Shown: positions 1 through 11,599 of the stretch, piece after piece
Numbering within the stretch: position 1 is the stretch's first letter
How the letters are laid out: each line of letters starts with the position of its first letter
Assembly (NCBI GenBank): GCA_037179335.1
Contig: JAKZHN010000027.1
Span: forward strand, 62,001 to 126,000
Direction: 5' to 3'
DNA length: 64,000 nucleotides
Source: Cyclaneusma minus
Lineage: Eukaryota; Ascomycota; Leotiomycetes; Marthamycetales; Marthamycetaceae
Made by a program: the position numbers and the translations under genes
The notes under the pieces: model-generated
What the model saw: the letters and a program-made list of their open reading frames with translations, nothing else
What the model was told of the DNA's origin: nothing
The model's database searches: none

Positions 1-40
1 ACATTCCCCGTTTCCAGTGCGAGGGCAGCTTCACATACAC

Positions 41-118
41 AACACGAATAACCATCTCGAGTCGAATAATCTCGAGCGAATAATCTCGAGTCGAATTAAC
101 CATCTCGAGTCGAACCGC
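41..118. repeat. Short minisatellite-like tract
   Basis: A unit of about 15 bases built around CTCGAG plus TCGAAT recurs about four times with small length changes (CTCGAGTCGAA, CTCGAGCGAAT and so on). It sits about 140 bp downstream of the stop codon of the PQ-loop gene, so it is probably intergenic or 3' UTR. No function can be read from it. Confidence 0.6.
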
Positions 119-256
119 TTCGTGAACTTCCTAATTCATAGTATGCGACTCAAGTTCTCGAGAGTCCAGGACGGGCGCACTCGTAAAGTCACCCCTCAGC
201 AAGCAGCAAATGTCAGAAGCCCAATCATCGCTCAATCTCATATTCGTACCTTTCAT

Positions 257-1179
257 TTACTCTACACGACCTTCCTTAGCCCCCACCGGCGTCCTCGCCC
301 TCGAAATCCCATTCAACTCCACATCCTTCCCCACCGGAATTCCCGACCCATAAGTAAAGAACTGTATGCCCAGATACGCATCACAGCACATCTGAAAGAT
401 ACCACACATTTTAAATGCCCATGGAATCTCCGTCGTCGCATTGAAGAACCAAAACATCTTGAACAGATCACCCGCCAGCCAGCTTCCGAGCACTGAGAGG
501 CGGAAACCTTTGCAAGAGCGGGTTCGGGAATTGGAGAGGATTTGGGGGACGGGAAGGATGGCTTCGATGGATAGCCCGAGGTAACCGATGAAGGAGGAGT
601 AGGCGTCGTAGATGGGGAGGAGGGGCGCGAGGAGGAGCTCGAAGAATATGAGGATTATGAAGAGGTAGAGGAGGAATTGCCAGTATCTGTGTAATGGTCA
701 GTTGATGGAATGTGTCGTTCTGAAAGTACGTACGGCTTGGGAGACTTCCATTGCCAGAAGTCAAACGGCCTTTTCACACCCAGATCCCCCTCGCGACTGG
801 CGGCAAAAGGCAGAGCAGTTTCTCTCGACCCGAAACCCGGCCGATTGTCGAGCGCAACCTTTAGCAGAATGAGATGTACCACTATCATCAGCATAGCCTG
901 TATAAGCAGCGCTGTATCATATTGGGCCCCTGGGTAATAGAAAACTCTGTAGCATGAGGTCAGCTCTCATTCCCATGCAGTTGGGGGGGGGGGGGGGTAA
1001 ATTGAAACGCACTTCAGGATTGACGCAGTTAGCATAATAAACGGAATGTCCAGAGAAAAGCCAGCGCTTGACTTATTCTTATGCATGGACAGGATCTGGT
1101 CGCCATAGGAGGTGATGGGACTCGCAATGATGAACATAGGGGCCACCCAGCCCGTAATGAAGGACACAACTCCCCCCAT
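257..1179 (-). CDS. PQ-loop repeat membrane protein (SLC66A2/PQLC1-like, Any1-like)
   Basis: Three exons on the minus strand: 1179-1013, 946-734 and 686-257. Introns use GTGCGT...ACAG and GTACGT...ACAG and join in frame to a 269-residue protein. It has two PQ-loop repeats. The first, around residues 20-45, reads GDQIL..KNKSSAGFS, with Asp-Gln in place of Pro-Gln. The second, around residues 170-185, keeps VPQIL and is followed by CKGF. Hydrophobic helices lie before, between and after them, including a strongly hydrophobic stretch near residues 131-150. Length matches animal PQLC1/SLC66A2 (about 270 residues); yeast Any1/Cfs1, linked to phospholipid asymmetry in Golgi/endosomal membranes, belongs to the same group. 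Function here is inferred from family only. Intron 1 contains a run of 15 G on the plus strand (983-997). It is divergent from ADE6, whose start lies about 420 bp away. Confidence 0.8.
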
Positions 1180-1598
1180 CTTGCCTAATCGTTGCAGCTC
1201 CTGAGCTGAGGAGCTTCAGATCGTCCGTAGGTCGCTATAGGGAGTGCAAGGGACACAATTGAAAAAGCATGCTGCGATTCAGTGATTGTTAGCCGGAATT
1301 CCGAATTTCCTCACTGAGATTCTTGCGACACGTCCATAACACGTCCGGAGCAATGTCGGAGAATAGGAGAAACTATATCGCCGGCCAGATGTGGCTCAAA
1401 CCTCGATCTTATCGGCGAGACACTAGGATCAACAGTGGCTCCGTTCCGGTGGGGTTTCAATGAAATTTGTCTCCCCGTCATTCAAACCTTGCCATCCCTC
1501 AATTGTGGGGGAGGTCTTTTTGCCAGACCCCATACTTTGATTGATCATTCAAACACACCTCATTGGAAGCGGCTTCTCCGGCTTGCCGTTTCACCAAT
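1180..1598. promoter_or_regulatory. Shared divergent promoter, PQ-loop gene / ADE6
   Basis: These 419 bp separate the start codons of two divergent genes and contain no coding signal. Both promoters must lie here or in the transcribed leaders. I see no specific binding motif that I would name. Confidence 0.5.
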
Positions 1599-4500
1599 AT
1601 GGCGACCTACCTCGAGATTGTCGGCGGGCCCGCATACGGCGATGCTGAGCTACAGAAGATCAAGACTCTAGCTGAAGCAGAGGACCTTTCGATTCGCCAA
1701 GTGTACTACGTTCACTTGCCCGCTGCTGCCGCTCAGCAATCCACTCGAGATGAACTTGCGAAGGTCTTGGAAGAATCTGAAGAGGTGTCGGCGGAGGAAG
1801 GCTTCGAACTGCTCTACGTGACTCCGCGGAATACTACACCATGGAGTTCGAATGCCACAACTATTATGGAAGTCAGCCATCTGCCGGTCAGCCGGGTGGA
1901 AAAGGGGCGGATTGTGAAGATCAAGGCACAGGTAATGCCGTTCTCAGCTTGTGTCTTGTCAGACATAATACATTGCTGATTATGCATAGAACCTCGATGC
2001 CTCTCTTGACCACCTTTACGACCGTATGACTGAGACTATCACAACCACGAAGCCCAACTTGGCAGAACTATTTCGTGTACCAGCTCCCGGACCTCTTGGG
2101 ATAATCGATATATTCGGACAGCAAGGGAAGACTCCCTCCGAGGCGCTGCAGGAATATAGCGTAGCAGAAGGACTCCAGTTGCGGCCCAACCAGATCGAGT
2201 ACCTCGTGAAACAATACGAATCGATTGGACGACCTCCGCACGACGTAGAGCTGTTCATGTTCGCTCAAGTGAACTCTGAACATTGTCGACACAACATATT
2301 CAATGCGAAATGGACAATCGATGGCATCCCCAAGGAGTGGTCTCCATTTGGTTTGATTCGACAAACCCATAAGAAGCACCCTAGATACACAGTTTCGGCC
2401 TATAGCGACAATGCTGCAGTTCTTGACGGAGTACCAGCTACTTTCTGGGCTCCAAATTACTCCACTGGTTCTTGGACGCCAACAAAAGAACAAGTGAATT
2501 CCCTGATCAAAGTGGAAACTCACAATCATCCTACCGCTATTTCTCCTTTCCCAGGAGCTGCTACTGGATCCGGTGGTGAGATTCGAGATGAGGGAGCCGT
2601 CGGCAGAGGCTCAACTCCAAAGGCCGGACTCTGTGGTTTCTGGGTTTCGGATCTTAATATTCCAGGCCAGCAACAACCGTGGGAGAAGGATGTTGGCAAG
2701 CCAGCCCACTTTGCAAGTCCTCTTTTTATTATGCTGGAAGCTCCGATTGGTAGCGCTCGTTTCAACAATGAATTTGGCCGACCATGTCTCACTGGAAGTT
2801 TCAAGACGCTTTTGACGACTGTTGGTTCTGGGAACGGAGAGACAGAGATCCGAGGTTATCACAAACCGATTATGATTGCTGGAGGACACGGTACTGTCCG
2901 ACCTCAGCATGCTCTGAAGCGAAAGGAAGATGTCAAGGATGGCGCTCATGTGATCGTTCTGGGCGGACCAGCTATGCTTATTGGTTTGGGTGGTGGAGCT
3001 GCGTCTAGCAATGCTACACTGGACTCCTCGGTGGAACTTGATTTCAACAGTGTTCAGAGAGGGAACCCCGAGATGCAACGGAAAGCACAGCAGGTTATCG
3101 ACGCCTGTACTGCGTTGGGAGACGAGAACCCGATCGTCATGATTCATGATGTCGGTGCAGGTGGTCTCTCTAACGCATTGCCCGAGCTCGTGAAAGAGGG
3201 AGACCTCGGTGGCCACTTTGAGCTCAGGCAGATTGACAATGCCGACCCAAGCATGTCACCTTTGCAGATTTGGTGCTGTGAGGCTCAGGAAAGATACGTC
3301 TTGTTGGTCAACGAGCCGGAATTAAACAGATTCACGCGTATTGCCAACCGAGAGCGAAGTTCATTCAGGATTGTTGGCCGAGCCACTGGCAAATCGGACA
3401 AGGATCTTCTCAGACTAGTACTCACTGATCGTGATTCACCTGAGAATCCCAGACCCATCGATCTACCGATGGCGACAGTCTTCCCGGAGAACTCGAAGAT
3501 CGACCTTTCTGTCACGTCGAGACCTCTGGAGCTTGAGGCTTTCGACGCATTCGCAGCCGTCAAGGATGCCTCTGATTCGCCCAAAATCAACCAGGCTCAT
3601 CTTGAGAAGGCAATCGAAAGAGTCTTCAACCTGCCTGGTGTAGGATCCAAGTCCTTCCTCATCACGATTGGAGACCGGACGGTGAAAGGGCTGACTGTCA
3701 GAGATCAAATGGTTGGCCCTTGGCAGACACCTGTGGCCGATGTTGCAGTGACTGCCGCTGCTCTCCAATCTGGCATCAAGACTGGTGAAGCAATGTCCAT
3801 GGGAGACAAAGCCACTCTGGCTCTGATCTCTCCAGCAGCTTCTGCTCGTATGGCTGTTGCTGAAAGTCTTATGAACTTGGGTGCTGCCGACATTCTTGGA
3901 GGTCTTCTTCCTGGCTCAGAAGTTCCCTCGACCCTCGCTCGTGTCCGCCTTTCAGCCAACTGGATGGCCGATATTAACCACCCTGGCGAGGCTGCTAACC
4001 TCTATGCCGCCGTGGAGGCGATTGCTAGCGAAGAATTCTGCCAAGAACTTGGTATCAGTATACCTGTAGGCAAAGACTCCATGTCGATGAGAGCAGCCTG
4101 GAAAGACCCCGAAACCAAGGAGGCCAAGAAGGTGGTGGCACCCATGACTGTGGTCATCTCTGCCTTTGCACCAGTTGCTAATATCAAAGAAACTTGGACA
4201 CCAACATTACAACGAGACGAAGATGTCGGCGAGACAGTATTGATCTACGTCGATCTCGCCAAGGGCCATCAAGCTCTCGGAGGTTCAGCTTTGGCTCAAG
4301 CATTCGGTCAGCTTGGCAACGAAGGCCCTGATGTTCGCGATGTTGAACTTCTCAAGGACTATTATGATGCTCTCGGTCAATTGCACGAATCAGGCATTGT
4401 CCTTGCCTATCACGACATCTCAGATGGAGGCTTGATCACCACCATTGCCGAAATGATGTTTGCTGGCAGATGTGGAGCCGAAGTCATGCTTGACAGCATT

Positions 4501-5748
4501 GTCCAGAAGAGGAACGGGGCGCCAGCAATTATGGACGCACTCTTCAACGAAGAACTGGGAGCCGTCTTCCAAGTTCGCAAATCCGATGAAACCAACTTCC
4601 GCCGCTGCTTTGCCACTTGCGGCCCGCCCAAGGGCATGATCAACAAGATTGGTCGCGTCCCACCTACTAACAAACAAGTTCTCAGTATCAGCTACCACGT
4701 TGAGAACATCCTCTCCATCCCCCGCGCCAAGCTTCAGCAATGGTGGTCATCCACCTCCTACCAGATGCAGCGTCTCCGCGACAACCCTGCCTGTGCTGAC
4801 GCCGAGTACGAAAGCATCTCGGACGACAACGACCCCGGTCTTTCCTACAAGCTCAGCTTTAACCCCAACGTCCCACTCAAGGAGTCCTTGACATCGTCTC
4901 TCCTCAGCCCCTTCCGCAGCGCCCCACGTGTGGCCATCCTCCGCGAACAAGGCGTCAACGGCCACGCCGAAATGGCCTTCGCCTTCCGCTGTGCCGGCTT
5001 CGACCCCATTGACGTGCACATGAAAGACATACTTGACGGCCACTCGCTTTCCACCTTCGTCGGCCTAGCCGCCTGCGGTGGTTTCTCCTACGGCGACACT
5101 TTGGGCGCTGGTGTCGGCTGGGCTATGAGCATTCTGCGCAACGAAACCGCACGTAAAGAATTCAAGCAGTTCTTCGAGCGTCCCGACACTTTCGCTCTCG
5201 GGGTGTGCAACGGCTGTCAAATGCTGACACGCGTTGCTGAACTGATTCCCGGAACCCAGGGCTGGCCACTCTTCAAGAGCAACGCCTCCGCACAATTCGA
5301 AGCCCGTAGCTGCATGGTCTCCATCTCCGAGCCTAAGACCCACTACAACAACTCCACCGCCGCCTCCACAGCCAAGGAATCGGTTTTCCTACACGGCATG
5401 TCCGGCTCCGCCTTCCCTATCGCCGTATCGCACGGTGAAGGCCGCGCGGTGTTCAAACAGGCTGATGACTTGAGATATCTGAATGAGAATGGCATGGTGC
5501 CGATGCGTTATGTGGATAACTATGGCAAGGTGACCGAACGCTATCCGGCGAATCCGAATGGCAGTCCGGAGGGAGTGGCGGGTGTGAAGAGTTTGGATGG
5601 ACGCGTATTGGCGATGATGCCGCATCCGGAACGGACTGTGTTGGCGGATGTGGGAAGTTATGTGCCGAAACGGCTGAGGGAGGAGTGGGGTGAGGAGGGG
5701 CCGTGGGCGAGGTTGTTTAGGAGTGCGAGGAGATGGGTGGCTAGTTAG
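1599..5748 (+). CDS. ADE6: Phosphoribosylformylglycinamidine synthase (FGAM synthase)
   Basis: Catalyses the fourth step of cytosolic de novo purine synthesis: FGAR + glutamine + ATP to FGAM. Two exons, 1599-1931 and 1990-5748, flank a 58-bp intron (GTAATG...GCATAG) and give 1,363 residues, the usual length of the large eukaryotic PurL (about 1,350). The start ATG at 1599 opens the expected N-terminal PurS-like region; an ATG at 2026 inside exon 2 would lose it. Next come the linker and two AIRS-like synthase halves, with the signatures FAQVNSEHCRH and KVETHNHPTAISPF. The C-terminal class I glutaminase begins near residue 1089 (PRVAILREQGVNGH). Its triad is visible as Cys1184 in GVCNGCQ, His1323 and Glu1325 in MPHPERT. 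Codon use in the last 250 bp is GC-rich and G-heavy but the frame is intact. I see nothing unusual in this gene. Confidence 0.97.
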
Positions 5749-6387
5749 AAGCGTTCAGGGGGAGGAAGCTTCGATCTTTGCGCACTTTTGTTTTGATGTT
5801 CTTCTGGTGCTTGCGGTGGTCTTTCTCCGGTGCTCGAGGTTTGGTTGGGGCTCTACTCGTCACACTATAAAAAAAGACAAAAAGGGTGATATGAGGGAAT
5901 ACGATACGTTGCTTTTTTTCTGCTTTCCTGTGCCTGGTCGCCGATGGTTACCTTGCCTGACATCTGTAACTGACCGTGAACTGCACTTGAAAAATTACCA
6001 GGTGACCCAACTTCCAAGGAATTATACTGCAACAGCTTACCTTCCGTCCCAGGCTCCCTATCTCACAAAATCTCATAGCCGTTGCTGCAGATGAATCAAG
6101 GCATTCCACAGCTTACAAAAGTTCAGACTATGATTTTCGAACTGTCTTCTGTGATTTCCGAAAATCGGCTGGCATTCTGTGGATGAAAATGCTAGATGCG
6201 GGTTTGGACGACGAGTGACATACGAGAAGAAGCAATTGTGGCAATGAATCCATCTCCTTGTTGTTTGTTTCGTCGGATAACCAACCCTAGAGGCTTTATG
6301 GTTACATGGCTTTGTCAGTATTGTTAATTTCACACAATTGGCGACCGACAGAGCTATATGATTGTAAGTAAAAGTGAAGCCTGTAAG
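5749..6387. other. Intergenic, ADE6 3' side
   Basis: No convincing gene. The first 200 bp probably hold the ADE6 3' UTR. Short open frames here lack codon bias or recognisable motifs. Confidence 0.5.
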
Positions 6388-6484
6388 GGCGCTTTAGCGT
6401 AGGGGTAACAGAGGTGGCGTTGATCGCAACCCCGCTCCCTTGAACTCTTCCACGCTAGACGTGAGTTCGATCCTCATCGTAGGC
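6388..6484 (+). tRNA. tRNA-like element with A- and B-box, probably degenerate
   Basis: A near-consensus A-box (TAGCGTAGGGG at 6395-6405) is followed 69 bases later by a good B-box and T-arm (GTGAG-TTCGATC-CTCAT at 6461-6477). The trailing CGTAGGC can pair with GCCTGTA at 6379-6385. The spacing between boxes is about 25 bases longer than in an intronless tRNA. TAGCGT (6395-6400) and ACGCTA (6452-6457) are fully complementary, which competes with a cloverleaf. I cannot draw a clean anticodon arm, so no isotype is assigned. It may be an intron-bearing tRNA, a tRNA pseudogene or a tRNA-derived SINE head. Confidence 0.3.
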
Positions 6485-8169
6485 GAAATAGCGTTTGGGA
6501 GGGAAGAGGGTCGAGAGACGATCGACGGAATGGTGGAGTGACTGGACAAAGTATGGCGCCACAGCGGGTAGCGGCTGTCTATTAAAGAAGGAAGTTTGTT
6601 GAACCAGCGTCCAGTCTTCGCCCAAAGAAATATAAAAGGCGTTGCTGCAGAAAGGGTTTCCGGCGAGATGCAGGCATTGTGTGAAAAATCGATGGGTGTT
6701 CGGCCCCTGGTAGGGGAGACAGACGTGGCCAGTACCAATTCGACTTCCGACGGAATGCAGGACGACGACTATTTGCCGTGCGGCTGCAAATATGCATATG
6801 CCGTCATTCGATTCGGCATGGCAGAGAGAGGCCAAACACTGGCTCAGGATTGCCCTAAGATACTGGATCTCGGTGTTAGCCAGCAAGACCAAGAAAGGGC
6901 TTAAGGAACAGAACCGGAAGGCAAAGAAAAGGATTGCCACTCCTCCTCCTGTCGCCGAGAAAATAACACTTCCGTCTCGTCATGCAAAGCGTCGGCCGAG
7001 TCCTTTAAAAGCGTCAAAAGAATCCGAGTCCCAAAAAACCAGGAGACAGCGTACATCCTATTATTGGAATGTATGCGGCGGTTGAAATGCAGGTGTTAAA
7101 AGGCCATTGCGATCCTGACCGACTTCTTAAACGACACTATAAATAACAAAAACGGAACCAAGCGCCCATCGAGTGCCACTAACTTAACCAACCGCACCTA
7201 AACTGGTATACATATAAGAAAGAGTCCAACGCCATAACCCAGGAGCGGTTACTCCGCCTTCACTTGATGACTCTCGTCGTTTGAGTCGTCAGGGACCTCG
7301 TAAATATCGACTTGTGGCTTTTGGGGCGTATAAACCTTGGAGGTACCAAGAAATAGGCCTGTAAAAATGCAAAACACGACCTTGAGAGGGCAGTTGTGCT
7401 GTGCTTCGCCCCTCCTTATCGCTCTTCCTTTTTATGTGAAGTTGAGTGGGTTTCAGAAGTTGAGCTGTGGAAAACTTCGAAGTATGAAAGAGGGAGAGAA
7501 AGGAAGTCGAAAGAGGGGGAGCGCAGGTGGTATTTAAGCACTTTACTGCTACGCTAGCGGCCTCGCCTCTTTCCCGCGCTAACGGGGAGAAAGTGGTATC
7601 CTGAATATTAAGCGAGCGAGATTCAGTTTCACAGTTTCACATCCCCTTTATCGCAAAATGAAGATGAAAAGGGGTAGAGGGTAAAAGGTCACGAAATCAC
7701 GAATGGGTAGGGGGTGTGTTTCACAAGCATTCTGCTACAGTGGACTTTGAATTACAGATGACGAAGGACAAGGAACGTTGCTAAGGTGAATTGATGTATT
7801 AGAGCTCAAGATGATTGATGTATCTGTTAGATGGAAGACACGATGGACTATGTGTGGTCTATCGCAATTGAAAGCCGAGCCCCTCCAAGCAAATGAACGC
7901 AGCCATCCCACCCAAAATGGTCTAGGCGAATCAAAAGGCCCTTCCAGATCTCAAACTATCAAGAAGCATGCAATTTCTCCTGGAATTCACCGCCCCACCA
8001 TGAGCTGCCGAAGTTTCCTTGAAAACGACACCAGCAGGATCACCCTTACTTGACTGGGCGGCTGTCTGGCAAACTTGCGAAGACTCTGCTGACAATCCGC
8101 CCAAAAAGAAAGCGAGCAGGACCGCTCGCATATTTGATCCGCACCCTGAGTTGTGGACTAGCAATCATC
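6485..8169. other. Intergenic, no supported gene
   Basis: Several overlapping open frames of 60-160 codons occur on both strands, including one of 161 codons on the minus strand ending at 6455. They have no domain signature, no start-context support and overlap one another. I see no reliable gene here. Part of this is likely the 3' region of the minus-strand gene ending at 8170. Confidence 0.45.
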
Positions 8170-9257
8170 TTAGTTGCTTTGTTTCAAAGCTCCAAACTCA
8201 GCCGGTGTAGCCGGTGCAGCCCGTTTTTTGTTCTTCTTGTTACTGCTTTTCTTGTACTGACCTAAAAGCCAGGCCACCCATTCCTCCGGAGCTTCTTCCA
8301 CTCTACCCGGGACCACAAAAAGCAGCTTCCAATCCGTGAACGGGAGTTTGTAGAAGGGAATCGCATATTCCACTTCCTTGGTACCAAGTACATCAGACTT
8401 CAGGGAAATCTCAAGTGATTCAAGTGCTTCGTATTCGCTGAGAATGCGAGCAAGACCTCTGGTGTTGGCGTAGTTGATGCCTGACCAGTAATACCTGGAC
8501 TTGTCGAGACGTAGACGTTTGTTTGGGAAGACCAGTGTGAGTTTGACGTGCTTGGCGAATTGTTTGAGGACTTTGAGCTTGTCCAAGCTCTCGACGTAGA
8601 ATTTGTCTCTGCCCCTTGGCCCCGGATCATCGAAGGAGACGAACGTGAGGGTAATCTCCACGACCGTTTTGTCGAAGAATCGAGAAGCAGCGTCGAGGTA
8701 GAATAGTTGGTTCACCATTGTGAACCCAGGGAGGTTCATCGTCGAGCCCCAGGGATAGCCCTTGAATGAGATCCATTTGTAGGTCTTCTTGTCATTGGTC
8801 GTCGACTGGTCTGAGTCATCGGTTTGTTCATTGACGGTGATGAGGAGGTCCGGCTCGTCGGCTTGCTTCGCGGATTTGAACGTGTGCACGTAGGTGAAGT
8901 TGCCGGGCAAGCTGTCGTAGGCGATGAGCTACTCAACCGTAAGCCAAGGCTCCCTGTAGGTTTTCCATGCGGGGTATTACTTACGTCGATCGTGTCTATT
9001 TCAGCCGGAGAATTCTGAGCAGGAGATGGGGGTCTTTGGGTTGAAGCAGGCTTCCGTTGAGCAAGCTTGGGACCGATGGCCTTACCATCAATGAGGGTGC
9101 CGTTCTGCAAGCTCCGGTATCTGAGCTTCGGGGGGATGTCCGATCCCAAACCTTTTACAGCAACATCACCAATTTTGGTCTTGTAGAGCTTCGGGATTGG
9201 CGAGAGGCCAAGTATAGCTGGAGCCCAAGGGGTAGATTGAGTACTTGAGATTGACAT
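8170..9257 (-). CDS. Uncharacterised fungal protein
   Basis: Two exons on the minus strand, 9257-8985 and 8928-8170, flank a 56-bp intron (GTAAGT...GAGTAG) and encode 343 residues. The ATG at 9257 is chosen because it is the first ATG of the open frame and the joined reading frame is continuous across the intron. Residues 1-90 are Pro/Ser/Lys-rich and low complexity (KPASTQRPPSPAQNSP). After the intron comes a folded-looking domain of about 220 residues rich in Phe, Tyr and Trp, with the pieces LPGNFTYVHTF, WISFKGYPWG and PFTDWKLLFVVPG. The tail is lysine-rich (KKSSNKKNKKR) and could be a nuclear localisation signal. There is no signal peptide or membrane segment. I do not recognise the family; the weak leucine-rich rhythm (YEALESLEISL) resembles F-box/LRR-like fungal proteins but that is not evidence. 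Confidence 0.75.
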
Positions 9258-10047
9258 CTCCACCGAGTTGGATAATGATTCAAAGGCTAGAGTTTGTAGA
9301 GTGAGAGCGCGCAGTGTTGGTTGCAGACTCAGTGCTTCAAATTGTAGAGATAGTGGACGGTGGAGCTCGAAGTCGAGAGAAAGGTTGGGGGAAGGAAGAG
9401 GAGGAGAGCGGAAGAGGAGGCAAAACAGCTAGAAAATATACCTGCCGGAGCCAGGCTACCTTCCGCTAGCGTTGTGACAGAGACTGAGATAAAGCAATCG
9501 AACATATCAAAGCCTCTAATTCTATCATGTTCCTCCATCACGTTCCTTTGTTATTGTAAACCACGTGCCTGCTCTCGTATGTGGATAAAAATTGAAAAGG
9601 GGTAAAGGAGCAAGCAAGTTGGATAAAGAGAGCAACTTCGCCTATTAAATCGTAGCTAGAAATTTGAAGAAGAACCTGACAGAGCATTTCAAATCAAATT
9701 CATATTCTACCAGCAAAGGCAAAACTGTATTTCATGCTATCTGCTAAATTTTACACAATGGAATGGACACGGTCCAACTACATTAGGATGGCAACCTCCA
9801 GCGCCAACCTGCCCTCCTTTTCCCTACATGCCTCCACCCCTAAACAAAAGAGACATAGCAAGTAATGAAATGTGCCCGAAGGCAATGCAAGGCCACAAAC
9901 TGCCAAACTCCGCTCTTCTCTCCCGGTCCCCTTCGACGGTGTGCCCTATTTCCATGATTATGCTCCATAGAAGGAAAGCATTAGCAACTGCAATACCAGC
10001 ATTTGTCCGCTTGCATCAAGTCAAAAAATTGAAGCCTCAACTCAAAG
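9258..10047. other. Intergenic, no supported gene
   Basis: Upstream region of the minus-strand gene at 8170-9257. The first 250 bp are purine-rich on the plus strand (9360-9425), which is pyrimidine-rich on the gene's sense strand, as is usual near fungal transcription starts. Nothing else is recognised. Confidence 0.4.
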
Positions 10048-10695
10048 TCACGTAGTTCTTTTACTTTCTCCGGCTTTGACTTCGGTTTCCACTATGGATT
10101 TTTTCGTTTCCGGCGGAGGTTTGAAGTCTTTCATGGCATTATTTTCGTATATCTCCTTCTCCTTCTCCCACAGAGAGCCGTATTTGTCGAGAGGTCGCTG
10201 GGGTTGTAAATTTGTAGATGAAGATCGATACTTCAGGGGCCGTGTTTTCTTTCGGAGCCGCATGTCGAGGGATTTTTATGCCATTGAGCTTGTGCCGGGT
10301 TTCATGAGAGACCCTTGGACAATATGACCCGGCGTGGTCTTCTCTCGCACACATCTCTGGCTGACCTCAACAGCTTTTTCGAATTATGCTGGAGATATCC
10401 CAGGGGGGGGTCCAATTCGAGTCGCAAGAACAGATATTGCAAAGCCGGCAGTAAGAGCGAACACAAGCTGGGTGCCGACATATAGCCATCCCGAAGCCGT
10501 GCAAACTGGCTCGAGCTTGGCCTCCCGCTCTGTCTGCTCTTTTTCATGTCGGGCGATATCAGCGCTGTGCTTAGCGCATTTCTGGCAATTGTAGGCCATC
10601 AACGGGAACTCTTGCTGGCATCCCGGGCAGAGCGCCTCGAGCAATCGCGAGTTGAAGGGAGCAGCTCGTTTGCGAGAGTCCACACGTATGTGCAA
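10048..10695 (-). pseudogene. Broken or mis-spliced ORF: CxxC zinc ribbon plus membrane helix
   Basis: On the minus strand, 10695-10384 encodes a peptide with CPGC..(12)..CQKC near its start, a charged helix (ARHEKEQTEREAK) and a clear membrane segment (YVGTQLVFALTAGFAISVL). It ends at a stop just after a run of eight C (plus-strand G run at 10402-10409). Dropping one base of that run would open another 40 codons, so a homopolymer frameshift is possible. A further basic frame lies downstream (10263-10048, with RPLDKYGSLWEKEKEIYENN), which reads like a C-terminal exon but I find no clean splice joining them. Treat this as a gene remnant or an unresolved gene of unknown function. Confidence 0.35.
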
Positions 10696-10773
10696 TCACC
10701 CTCGTAGTGGCGAGGACAATGGTGCCCTGTACCGTAACCACCATCGAACGGTAAAAGCAGGCTTACGGCTAGC

Positions 10774-11064
10774 TCAGTCATCGGGTGCCTCTGCTGTATT
10801 TCTGAAGCAGGGAGGCCGAACGCCCTTGGTGGTCCGACTCGGGGTGTTCTCCGAGAGACCCGGCACAGCGTGATCGGGCCTGACATGCCTCAACACCTCA
10901 CTTGACATGTCGGAAAACGACTTCGACTCCTTTTCGGGCTTCGAGCAGTATTTGGAGGCATACTCTGCGAGGATATTGAGGGTAGTGCATGGCTGGATAT
11001 CGGTGTTTGCCATCCACGCCATAGCTATCTCTGATGAGCACTGGTTCATTTTGATGTGAATCAT
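10774..11064 (-). mobile_element. Relic of a Helitron helicase (Helitron-like N region)
   Basis: The minus-strand frame contains WMANTDIQPC, then YASKYCSKPEKESKSFSD. This matches the well-known pattern of fungal Helitron Rep/helicase proteins (WRAN.DIQP...L.Y.AKY.SKPE..S.S). Only about 50 residues are recognisable before the frame degrades; no Rep HUH motif or PIF1 helicase motifs are visible around it. It is therefore a short decayed fragment. The call is from remembered family patterns. Confidence 0.6.
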
Positions 11065-11120
11065 GTGATTACAGTTTCCGGTGCGAACTTCAGGGAGTGG
11101 CCATCAATCACTCCAGTCCA

Positions 11121-11554
11121 TCAGCGCCACGATCTAGAAACAGTGAACAAGAGTCCAGCAGCAGAACATCCCAAGAAAAACTTGCCGGCGGCATGGTCTT
11201 TTGTCTTCACCTTCCACTCTCGCTTCGGCTTCTTGACAGGAGGCGCAAAGTGAATCGCTTCGTCTTGTGCCTGTTCGGCTGCTTCTTTCTCTCGTGTGAC
11301 CACCATCCACAATTCTGGCAGTGCTTCTTGCAGTTTATAAGGCTGCAATTCGCTTCTCCCAAAATGCACGGCTTGATCGAAAAATACTTGTCGCATCTCG
11401 TAGAGAAATGCTTTCCCATGCAAATATAACAGCGGTCGTACGGGCACAATACTGCCTTGTGATTGGAAGCCCCGCACATGGCGCAAAAATTGCAGGTCAT
11501 TGCGAGATGGGGTTCCCGTTCCTGCATAGTAGGTTCCCTGAGCAATGTCCTCAA
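11121..11554 (-). pseudogene. CCHC zinc-knuckle ORF remnant
   Basis: In one minus-strand frame (11554-11207) there are successive zinc-knuckle-like motifs: CAMCGASNHKAVLC (a perfect C-x2-C-x4-H-x4-C), CYICMGKHFSTRC (one residue shorter), and CQNCGWWSHERKK (last Cys missing). In the overlapping next frame, the 3' part (down to 11121) gives a plausible basic tail (PPVKKPKREWKVKTK) and a short hydrophobic end. The two frames look like one gene broken by a frameshift or an intron that I cannot place. Zinc knuckles next to a Helitron relic could belong to a mobile-element protein or to a nucleic-acid-binding host protein. Function is unknown. Confidence 0.4.
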
Positions 11555-11599
11555 GAGCCTGTCGTTTTGCGGCGGTCGCCTCTTGCCTCAGATGTGTAA

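Noticed and set aside
6455..6940. 161-codon minus-strand open frame
   Set aside because: Overlaps the tRNA-like element and opposite-strand frames, with no recognisable protein features beyond a hydrophobic start.
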